The position numbers were made by a program, and so were the translations under genes. Under the pieces are notes generated by a model. The model did not search any database. It had not been told where the DNA came from and saw only the letters and a list, made by a program, of their open reading frames with translations. From Mya arenaria (Eukaryota; Mollusca; Bivalvia; Myida; Myidae): DNA of 64,000 nt. The DNA is taken from assembly GCF_026914265.1 (NCBI RefSeq), contig NC_069124.1, positions 4,704,713 to 4,768,712 of the forward strand, given 5' to 3'. This document shows, in pieces, positions 1 through 12,000 of the stretch. Position 1 is the first letter of the stretch; each line of letters starts with the position of its first letter.

Positions 1-3000
1 CGAACTGACAACCATGGGCGAGTCACTTTCATACGGCTTGTCGGCATCGCTTGATTTTGCTGCAAGTTCAGGTATCACCTGCTTGAGGAGAAGCAGCAGC
101 AGTTCATATAAGATGTGTTTATTCAGTCTGACATCCTGCATTACTTCAAACATTTTGATCGTTCCTCTTCTGGCATTCTCCTCTCCAACAAGGCTCTTCA
201 CAGCATCTGTCATGGAAGAAAAAAATCTAGTTGCACAAGATTTCAATAACATAAGCCATTTCTAACATGTAGGAGATATCACAATGACCAAGTAAAAATC
301 CCAACTTGCCCTTAAACTTTAACCGGACGCTGACACCAACACTTGGGCGAGTAGTAAAGCCCTCCTTATTCTTCGAATAGTTGAGCTAAAAGGAGTGAAA
401 CATTGCAAGAACATTATCACATTTATAGAACTTAATAAACTTGTGTACAAAAAAACAAATATATAAATAAAAAAACCAAGACAACTGGTAACAATAAGTA
501 TTAAGTCACCTGGCTGCATTCGCATAAATTTCTCCTTGGCTTTAAGCCTGGTCCTGAGTTTTTCCTCATCTGTCCTTGTTGGTACAGGATCAGCCAGCTT
601 GCCATTTGGCCACATGGACTCACGGAAGTTACGGATATAGTAGATGATCATTGGTTCCGAAAACATCCAGTCCACTGTCTCACGTAGCTGTCTACAATGT
701 AAGAAATACAATATTCGTACTGGTTACATAAATTTAAAAGATAACGTTGGATGTAATTCAGATTTTTATTTCTTCCATACAAAGACATTTCCCTGCGTTT
801 TTCCTTTGCCAAAATTATATTATGTTCTTCTATTGTTTCCAATTCCTGAAATTGAAGACTTTCAAGATCAAAATCTCCAAAATCAAAGCAATCAATTTCC
901 TCTACCTGTTGATGGATCTGCCAAAGCTGACCTCCACAAAGGTGATGAAGGTTCTCCTGAACCAACGGAACATGCCCTGTAAATCATACACCTCCTTGAT
1001 CAGCCCATACAGGGGCTCCGCTATCGAGTCCTTTGTTCTGTCTTCAGGTCTGTAAAATAAAGGGAAACACTTTATGTAAAAGAAGATTGTCAACTTTGTA
1101 TGACATAAAGCTTATGTTTTTATTAGGGATGGCAACGAGTACCCAAGTACTCGGTCAATCATCCGAGTACCCCAGTATCAAATCACTACTCGAGTACTTG
1201 AAAAAATTTTTTTTATAGACTCGCCCAATTCGCAGTGAACAGACGTAAGTATCAGATCTTTCATGTTTCCAAGCTGACAATTTACGGCCCCTCTAATCCC
1301 TGCTGTGTACACAATTGACCCTAATAAATTATTTGACAGTTGTTGTGATTGTTGCAAACTGTCAACAAAGGGCCCTAATTTGCAAATAGCACTGATGTCA
1401 ATTAGCGAAGTTTTGATAGCGGTACATCTTCTACAGAATTGTATTGTTTACCAATTAGTGTGTTTTCACCAAACAATGGACGTTGGCGGGGGAATTAGTA
1501 ACAACCGTTACGTGCAATGATTCCTGAATGGGCGTATTTTTGGCAATGATTATCACAATTGATTGGTGGATATCTTAATCATGGAAAAATTAATATTGAT
1601 GAGGAAAACAACAATATTTCAGTATAAAAAACTGTCAGTTTAAATAGTATTTTGCAGAGTAAACGACTAAACAATTTATAGATAATTTTCGTTTATTGTA
1701 ATTCTGAATGTTGTTCATTATTGAGTGTAGTCTCGATCGAATATGATCCGAGTTTTACCTACAATTTATACTGTAGTACATATATACATATAAAATGAAA
1801 TGAAAACGACAAATTAAAAGCATGAAACAATATTTGTTTTCGTTTTTATTGATTTCTCTGTTAAGGTACATAATGACAGTCTTATTTAAAGATGAAATGG
1901 CCAATATTACGACCAACGCACAATGTACATGACCGATACATGTATACATGAACTTGTCTTTCCCGAAAACCTATTCAAGTTATCCGAGTAATCGAGTACC
2001 CGAGGACTCGATCGGAAGATTGTACGAGTACTCGAGTAACAATTATACTACTCGTTGCCATCCCTAGTTTTTATTATATGATGAAACAATGATGTATTTA
2101 CATTACATCTGTGGTTGCACTAATTAATGTTTTTTTTCTAGAAACATGAAAGGTCTATGCACACAAAACCCCACAGTCCCTCTTACATGTAATTTATATA
2201 TTCAAAACAAAGAAAATTTGACTTATTTAAATGACAGTGAACTTTTCAATAGTAACTTGTTTCAATAAATCTTCCAGTAAAGCAATTAATACAAACTACT
2301 ATCACCTGTCTTCACTTGCAAAGTATAGGTCCTCATAAGGTTCTTTGGTATCCTGGCCGATAGTGGGTAAGCTGCAAGCAATTGTTTTCTGTTAATTATG
2401 GATGTGTCAAATATCAACTATTACTGTTTACATCAGCCATATTGTGATAGTGCTAGAAATATGCTGTGTATATTTAACAGCCACAGTTCTCAGTGATTGA
2501 TATTCACGCTAGCCTATGGTAAGATCAAAGTACAACTGTTTTCTGACTAGTGGCACACTTCAATATTCCTATGATTTTAGACTTTAGTAGGACACACATG
2601 TTTGTTGATACTTTATTTAAGAATATAGTTTTTTGGGCTAGTGCTTGAAAACCCGTAATTTTTTTACACGTATGTTTTTCAAAATTCTGAATACATTTAT
2701 ATTAAGATAACTACTCATGCATTACTGCCTGTGATTTCCTATTATGTACACTTCAACCTGGACATGCTACAATGTAAATTTAATCAAGAACAACAATGCT
2801 TACCTTTTCAGAAATGATGTTAAGAAGAATTCATTTTTCTTTTCCTGGCCTGGCTGTTTAAAGTACTCTGGTGTTGGAGTAAGTAATCCATAAAGTGCCT
2901 CGCTGTTACAGAGCCGATCATCCTTCATTATGGCCTGCAAGCAATTTCATTGTTGTTTAAAGAAAGTCACTGTGAAACTTTTCATTCCTCTGGATGTACA

Positions 3001-6000
3001 TGTAAAAAAATGACTGTCACATTTCATAAGTTCTCTTTTACACATGCGAAAACATCATTATTCTTGTTGATACTCTTTTGCAGCTCTTCCATTACAATCA
3101 ACAGATTAGTCTGCCAAAGTATTTTAGCAATCTACTGAATTCAAAAAGACCCTGTGTGATTATGTTTTCCAGGAACATGCATGTCAGAGTTTAACACTGT
3201 CTACTTTGGTTTAATTGCTGAGAATAATTAAATCAGTTCCATTCGGAGTCATGTCATAAAACCATAGTGGTACTACATGTTTAAACAAGAGCACCACAGA
3301 TCAAACGTTAATGCTTATCTGTGGATTTTGAGTCAAAAATGAGGCATAACTCACTAATCAGTCAAACCAGTGGTATGTGCCTTGCTGTACATGTGTGTTT
3401 TGTCTCTGGCAACCTGTGCAATAAGTTTCATTACCTTGACTTTTTTCTTCAAAAGACAGACAAGCTAATACTGAACGACCATGTTGTAATCTTTCACTTA
3501 CTGATAGGTAATCATTTAGTGTAGCTTTTGCCTCCTTCAGAAATTTCTCATCCACAGTTGTGTACACTCTGATCTTAGGCAGCTCTTTGTTCTTTAACCA
3601 TGAACCAGCTATCTGAAATCAGAATCAAACTTTTACAACAAAATGTCATTTTATTCATGGAAATACATTGCTGCACAGGTAACAATATTTCTGCTGAATG
3701 AAAGTCTTTTTCCTAATCTGAAATATCAGCATTTAGCCCAAAACAAGTTATATAAGTGGTTTATAGGAAGCAAAGAAGACTTGGCCAAGACGCACTGTTT
3801 TATCCTGGTGTGAAGTTTTGTACATATTTCAATGAGAGTTGAACTGATTAGTCGCCTTAGGAAACTTACAAAATAAGGAGAAGTTGATCCAGGCTGGACC
3901 CAATTACTATTTTAACATAAACATTGTACAAACTAGAGATTGCTTTTTTGAAAAAGCGCATGTCTCCCCCATTGTGTGGTCGTAGGTGAGAAATAATCAA
4001 TGATGGACGGTCACCTTCACCTTTGACCTACTGACCTGAAAATCAATACGGGTCATCTACTAGTCATGATCAACTGGCATACCAGGTATTAAGTTCCTGG
4101 GTGGAAGCATTCTTTAGTTATTGAGCGGAAACCATTTTTTACCTCACAGTATTGTGACCTTCATCTTTGACCTTCTGATCCCAAAATCAATAGGGGCCAT
4201 CAACTAGTCATGACTAACTGGCATACCAAGTATGAAGTTCGTGGGTGTAAACGTTCTTGAGTTATTGAGCAGAAACCGGTTCTTCACCTCAAGGTCAGTG
4301 ACCTTGACCTTTGACCAACTGATCGCAAAATCAACTAGACATCATGACCAACCTCACTTCAAAGTTTGGTGAACCTAGATCAAAGCATTCTCCTGATATT
4401 GCACGGAAATATTTTTTTACATTAGAGGTCACAGCGACGTTGACCTTTGACCTTGTGACCCCCCAAAATATAGGAGTTTTCTAAACCTCATGATCAACCT
4501 CCCTACCAAGTTTGGTGAACCTAGGTCAAACCATTCTCAAGATATTGAGCGGAAATGTTTTTTACATTGGGGGTCGCCGCGACCTTGACCTTTGACCTAG
4601 TGACCCCAAAAACAATAGGGATCTTCTACACCTCATGACCAACCTCCCTACCAAGTTTGGTGAACCTAGGTCAAACCGTTCTCAAGATTTTGAGCGGAAA
4701 TGTTTTTTACATTGGGGGTCGCCGCGACCTTGACCTTTGACCTAGTGACCCCAAAAACAATAGGGATCTTCTACACCTCATGACCAACCTCCCTACCAAG
4801 TTTGGTGAACCTAGGTCAAACTGTTCTCAAGATTTTGAGCAGAAATGTTTTTTATATTGGGGGTCGCCGCGACCTTGACCTTTGACCTAGTGACCCCAAA
4901 AACAATAGGGATCCTCTACACCTCACGACCAACCTCCCTACCAAGTTTGGTGATCCTAGGTCATGCGGTTTTCCAGTTATCGATCGGAAACGAAGTGTGA
5001 CGTACGGACGGACTGACGGACTACCGGACTACCGGACTGACGGACAGGGCAAAAACAATATGTCTCCCCCAGAGAGGGGGAGACATAAATATATGAATAT
5101 AACAGCATTTTTGATGAGCACTGCATAACAATATACAGTACAGTCAGCGCATACTCATATTTAAACCCACGGCTTGCATTACAAATCCATCTTACAATGA
5201 ATTTTCACCATTTCCTCGAATTCAACAATTACTTTGTCTGTAAATATGTAGGTATGCTTAATGCATAATTCCAAAATTTTAAATGATTAAACAGTTCGAG
5301 AAATTCAACATTTCAAAATTTACCACTGATGATTAAATAAAGAAATATTCTGCAGTTTCTTCTGTATTATGGCCCAAAATCAATGTTAATCAATAAAGTA
5401 AATAAACCTTTTACCTGTACAAACTTTTCATGTGCCGTATAAAAGTCCTGGAGTTTCCTGTGTACCACCCAACCCTGGGAGGATGACTGGAGGTTGTGGT
5501 GGGCACTGCTGCCAGCCAGGTGAATCACGAGGGTGAATATGGGGAGTGTCTTGTCTCCCTCCTTAACCATCTACAAGGAGACAAAAGATATGTAACATGC
5601 TTCAAAAAACTGCATGGGAATGTCGTCACTAAAATATGTTATAAACATAAGGCTATCTGTCCAATAAGGCCTTTCGGCAGCATTCCTGTGACAGCCCCTT
5701 TTTCTTTTTATCTCCCCTATCTGTATAATGGAAAAGTCAAAACTACCTATATCTGCCCCATACACAAACATGTGCGCTTCACTGGCCTGTTTTGATGCAC
5801 CACTGTTTTCTCCATACCCTGGTAGTATGTGGCCCTCAGAATGATGTTTTTCTTTCCTCATAACCTTGTCTAACTAATTGAAACCCCAAACTACCTACCT
5901 CTGCCCAAGACACACTTGCTCTCTGCTGGCCGATATTGGTGCACCACTATTGTGGCTGGAGTATGTGGCTCTAGGAATGATGTTTTTCTTACCTTGTCGC

Positions 6001-9000
6001 CCTTGTCCAACTAATGGAACCCCCAAACCACTTACCCCTACATACGCATGTGCCCACTGGCCGGAATTGGTGCACCACTGTTCTGTCCGGAGTATGTGGC
6101 TCTCAGAATAATGTTAATCTTCCCTTGTCGTGGCTCTCAGAATAATGTTAATCTTCCCTTGTCACTCTTGTGTAACTAATGGTAACTATAGAACTACCTA
6201 CATCCACCCCATACACATGTGCCCTCCACTGGCCGGTATTGGTGCACCACTGTTCTGTCCGGAGTATGTGGCTCTCTAGACGATGTTTTTCTTCCCTCAT
6301 AGCCTCTATATGACTTTCCATCTCATCCAGGACTTTTGAGATCTAAACAAAACATTTTTAAAAGTATGACATGTTTGTTTTTCTAAAGCAAAGGTATATA
6401 AAAGAAAAGAAAATGTGCACCAAGCTTTCAAAAGTACACTGCTGTATATTTGGATGTTCTATTAAGTGAGGGGAAATAATTAGGGAAATGTATGAACAAG
6501 TTTTGATTGAAAGAAAGTGGTCATTAAAACATGGCAAAATGATTTCTTAGGATTAAAGATAAGTTGCCAAGGCTGTGATAGACATATGTTCTTTTTTAAA
6601 AATACATGTACAGTCAAAACCTGCTGGCTCGAACTTGCTCGGCTCGAACAAGATGTAAAGGACCCATTTTATATTGAAGGTAAATGTTCTCACTTGACAA
6701 AAAGTGTGGGCTGTTCACATGTGTGTGTCTCTAGCTATGCCCCTGTATGAGATCCGACAGGAGGAGTAGGAAGAAGAAAAATAATAACCACAAGAAGGAC
6801 CTACTTGAAGAAGAATGGACGTAATTAACCCACCATGAGCATATTCATACCTTGCTATCAGCCTTTTGGGTTTTGAGTGCATCCAGGGCTTGTGCTTTAT
6901 TGGAGATTTTAGAGTCGAGCTGCTGGAGTTTCTGCTTAGCATGGTACGACTGCACAGAAAACATTTCCAGATCTTCCTCATCCTCCTCTGTAGGCTCAAA
7001 AAACAGCTCAGCTGAAATTGATAATGGGATTTACATATGATGGTTTATATAGGTCTGCAATTCAGTAATGTTTATTATAAACCACTGCTCAACATTAAAA
7101 TTCTTCTCTATAAAGTTCATATTATAGCGATAGTAAACGTCATTGATGAATCACAATAACTTGTAGATTTTACCTTTCTTCTTGAAGACTATTTCTCCAA
7201 TTTTACCTTTCAAGAGTCAAAAAGTGATGGTAGAAATCACCAGGGATGTGTATTTTATAACTGCTGACCACATTATAGTTGTAAAAGTCACTGATGTCAG
7301 TTGACGGGTTTTAAAGAAAGAAATTAAACGGGAAATTATTCACAATGATCTTTGCCCTCTGCCTCCTCTCCATGTATGTCACATAGCGATGGAAATGGTC
7401 CATCACACGAAATGAAGGGTAATGTACAATAATTAAGTTGGTTATATACACACTGACCTTTGCCCTTTGACCCCTCTGACTCCGCTGCCTCTTCCTCCAT
7501 GGAGGTCACATACCGGTGGTAGAGGTCACTCACAAGGAATGAAGGATAGTGCTGGCTTTCCAGCCGTTTAAACACATCCTGTTGGGCCTCATAAAATGCT
7601 TCTGGGCCCTGCACAATAAATGAGGGGGTAATCAAAGAAACTGAAAAAAATCAGACTATGTCATGTAGAAACTAGTTATGTAATCTCTGAAATTGCACCA
7701 AAATGGTGGAAACAACCTGGGACCAATTAGGTGCGAGATCTACACCTGTAACAGTAGGCCATCCCATCTACCATGATATATATGTTTATCTAACTGTATA
7801 AGAGACTAAATGAGATAAAGAGAAACTGAGACATGTTATTCCTTACAGAATCTCCCATCATGAAAGTCTCCATGTTCTTGGCCGTATGCCTATCAACTTT
7901 CACAGCGCTGGTTGAATTGTTCACATAGCGCTCATATATGTCTGTAGCCAGGTGGTGGAGCTGCGTCTGTGAGTTACAAGAATGATATCTAATGTAAAGA
8001 GTTTTTAAATTGCGGGATAAATTATTTACAGTATATTTTTAAGACGCATGATGATGTAAATCAGGTATTCATGGAAGTATTATCTAGTTTAAAGTTCTCA
8101 ATTTGATTCACATTGATTGACTTGAAAATATAACAAATAGAACCCCTCACAAAATTAAATCAATCTACAGCATATAGAATAGTGTATGTTTCAATTACAG
8201 TCATTTACAAAACAGGTATTTCACTACCATCAAAATTCAAATACAACCTGGCACTACTTTAGTTCAAAAAGTAGCAAGGAAATCATATCTTAGAGTCTAG
8301 GAAGAAAGAACTTTTCTATAAATTTGGAAATGGAAAAGCCAAATGAATATACTCTTACAAAAGAGAAGAACAACTCATACTAACCTTATGTGCTGTTTTC
8401 ATTTTCTCAACTGCTATCCAAAACCTAGATAAACAAGAGATGTTTGTCAAACATTATGCCCCCCTGAGAGCCATGTTGTCAAGATTATATGGACAATTGA
8501 ATGAAATATGCATGGACCGAAATGACAGCTGATTTGTCACTGACACTGGATGCCGTTGAGGAAGTTTTAAGATTATATAATAACCATTCAAAGTGTGAGG
8601 ATAAAGTGTGTTATGACCATGACCTTTGACCACAAAATCCATAGGAGTCATCAGCTGGTCACCAAAAATCTAAATGTCAAGTTTGAGGGTCATCGATGCA
8701 GGCATTGACAAGTTATCACACAGACAAGCTTTTTTCGTTCAAGGTCACGGTGACCTTTGACCTGATGGCCCCTTAAATCATCTACATGCTAGACGTAACT
8801 CCAAGTCAGGTTTGAGGGCCATGGGTGCAGGCATTGTCGAGTTATCAGTCAAAACATTTTCGCACTGTGAACTTGACCTTTGACTCGATGATTCCTAAAA
8901 TCAATAAGGGTCATCTACTGGTCAGACCCAACTTCCATGTCAAGTTTGATGATCATAGGTTCAGGCATTGTTAAGATATCACTTGGAGAAGATTTGTTCA

Positions 9001-12000
9001 CTTTTTTGCGTTAAATGTTACTGTGACCTTGACCTTGGCCCAATTACCCCCAAAGTCAAGAGGGGTCATCTACTGGTCAGACCCAACCTTCTTGTCAAGT
9101 TTGATGATCATAGGTCAAGGAATTGTCGAGTTAGCTTTCAATGTCACTGTGACCTTGACCTTTGACCCCTAAAATCAATAGGGGTCATCTACTGATCAGA
9201 CTCAACTTCCAAGTCAAGTCTGAGGGCCATGGGTGAAGGCATTGTTGAGTTATCACTCGGACAACCTTTTACTATTCAAGGTCATTGTGACCTTGACCTT
9301 TGGCCCGATGACCCTCAAAAACAATAGGGGTCATCTTCTGGTCAGGCCCAACCTCCAAGTCAGGTTTAATGGCCATGGGTGCAGGAATTGTCGAGTAATC
9401 ACACGGACAACCTTTTACCATTCAAGGTCACTGTGACCTTGACCTTTGGCCGATGACCCCCAAAAACAAAAGGGGCCATCTACTGGTCAGGCCCAACCTC
9501 CATGTCAAGTATGAGGGCCATGGGTGTAGGTATTGTCGAGTTATCACTCGGACAACCTTTACCATTCAAGGTCACTTTGACCTTGACCTTTGGCCCGATG
9601 ACCCCCCAGAACAATTCAGGTCATCTACTGGTCAGGCCCAACCTCCATGTCAAGTTTGAGGGCCATTAGTGCAGGCATTGTAGAGTTATCAACCAGACAA
9701 CCTTTTACCATTCAAGGTCACAGTGACCTTGACCTTTGGCCCCCCCCCCCAAAAAAAAATAGAGGTCATCTACTGGTCAGGTCAGGCCCAATCTCCATGT
9801 CAAGTATGAGGGCCATGGGTGCAGGCATTGTCGAGTTATCACACGGACAACCTTTTACCACTCAAGGTCACTGTGACCTTGACATTCAACAATAGGGGTC
9901 ATCTACTGGTCAGGCCTAACTTCCATATCAAGTTTGATGACCATAGGCCTAGGCATTATTGAGTTATCACTTGGACAAGCTTTGGTCTACCGACGGACCA
10001 ACCGAACGACATGTGCAAAGCAATATACCCATCTCCTTCGAAGGGGGGCATTATAAATAAATTTTGATTGGTGGTTGTATATTAGTAAAATTATATGTAA
10101 AATCATAAAGGACCTTTTATAAAACAAAATGACATACTTGGTCATATCCAGACAATGGACCAAGGTCCATCTTCCAGGATGGAGGTTTGATGGGGGTCAC
10201 ATCTGACAGAAGAACCAAGTTGGCTCTAACTAAGGTTATTTCTGTCTGTGCACTATGCCTCCCAAACTATAAAGACTGATACTCTGACTGGAGAAAATGC
10301 TGATGGATAGGCCAGTAGCATTGTTATATAAACATACATACGCCTCTGTCCGCAAGGAAATATAATGGTCACCTACCCAAGGAGTGTTTCTTTATCCTCT
10401 CTCTTTAGAAAAGACATAAAATAGTCCTGGCCCTGCACTGTCTCTAGTATGGTCGACAATGGCAATACCTGCAGGAAACAGCATCATGAAATACAAACAC
10501 TGAATACATCATAACATACAAACATGACATACAAACACATCATGACATACAAACATGACAGTATGACTCTACTAAATAAGATTACAGATGCACAACTTCA
10601 CTATTCATTCCTTGATTGCATTTTAATGTCTAACCATGTAACAACAATAAGCAGCCCCTACCCTTTCTAGAGGCAGTGACTTGGACTGCCCCTCCCCCGT
10701 GCCACTGAAGTATGACTTGTAGTCCAACCCTCCCAAGTTACAGATCTGCTTCTCACAACGAGCCTTTGCCACTTGCAGCTGTAAACAACAGAAAGGGAAA
10801 TGATAACAATCATGGAAAAGCCATATTACTTTCTTGGCTCTTTAAATCATTGGAGCTCCTGGTAAGTAGCATGCTTGTGTCATGCAAAGCCCTGAATACA
10901 GATTGCAAAGAAAAGAAGTGGGTAATTCCTAATTCATTGTAAATGCTGATATCGAGCTCTGAATCAAATTATCAAAAATACATATTTTCGGCAAGCCCAG
11001 CGAATATATTATCATGCAAAGCTTGCGCAAAGTCTAACAAAAGTGATATGACACAAGGCCTTGAACTGGAAAGAGCTTTAGAAAAATGTCATTCTCAATA
11101 AACAAACAATAAACAAACCCTTACCTCATACTTCATATTAATACTATGGTTTCCAAAATGAACAAACTCATGAACTTAAATAGCTGCAATGTTAAGAAGC
11201 CTTAAACATGTTTGTATGATGAAATTCACATTCAAATCAAGACTATACCAATATCCATGCAGCAGTCAACACTATGCAGGGTTGTTCTACCTGATTTATA
11301 TATCTTTTAAGGTTCCTCTTCTGTAGAAGTCCCCCTTTATCTGTACTCTTACTTTTCGGTGATCCTGGTTTCTCTGAAAAGTAGTAGAAAAAATGTGGAC
11401 ATCAAAGTAAGAACTGTAAGATATTAGAAATGATATCTAAAACGTTAAAACAAGTGCATGTATTTTGGTCAAAGTTTCCACATGTATCAAAAGTCAAATA
11501 ATCACATGTGGATGGATGAAAGAAAAAAGGTTTTGTCTTTTTCTTTATTTACCTAGAACCTTTTTCGCATTAACCCGTCAATATGCTAGGTATGAATAAC
11601 AACCAATAATCTAGTATGAAATGAAATACCTTTTTCAGTTGGCTGTGTCTTCTTTAGTTTATCAATTGTAGTTGCCTGCATGATTTCTGTCATGATGTTG
11701 AATCTAAGATCAGATCAAAGAAATTGTTGATTCGTTAAAACATTCCATAAAGAATCATTTCTGTTTTTTCTGCTGTCTGTAACTGATAAAGGATACAAAT
11801 ATTGCAGACAATCAAAAGTAGTTTGAGACAAAATACTGTAAGATGGAAAAAATCAGATGTATACTAGTGGAGTTTCATTAACTAAACTTGTTGTTGTTTT
11901 TCAAAAAATTAATCACTAAAAAACTAAGAATAATGGTTTTGAAAAAACAATCATACAATACACTCGTTAATAAGATGGTCCCAGTATCTATAACAGAATG

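Noticed and set aside
8968..9895. Overlapping plus-strand frames rich in VRPNLxVKF
   Set aside because: They are translations of AGGTCA array B; the same peptide pattern recurs with the repeat.
10131..10300. Possible extra SNX25 exon
   Set aside because: The neighbouring exons (10377-10468 and 8385-8424) already join in phase, and no conserved peptide or matching splice pair was found here.
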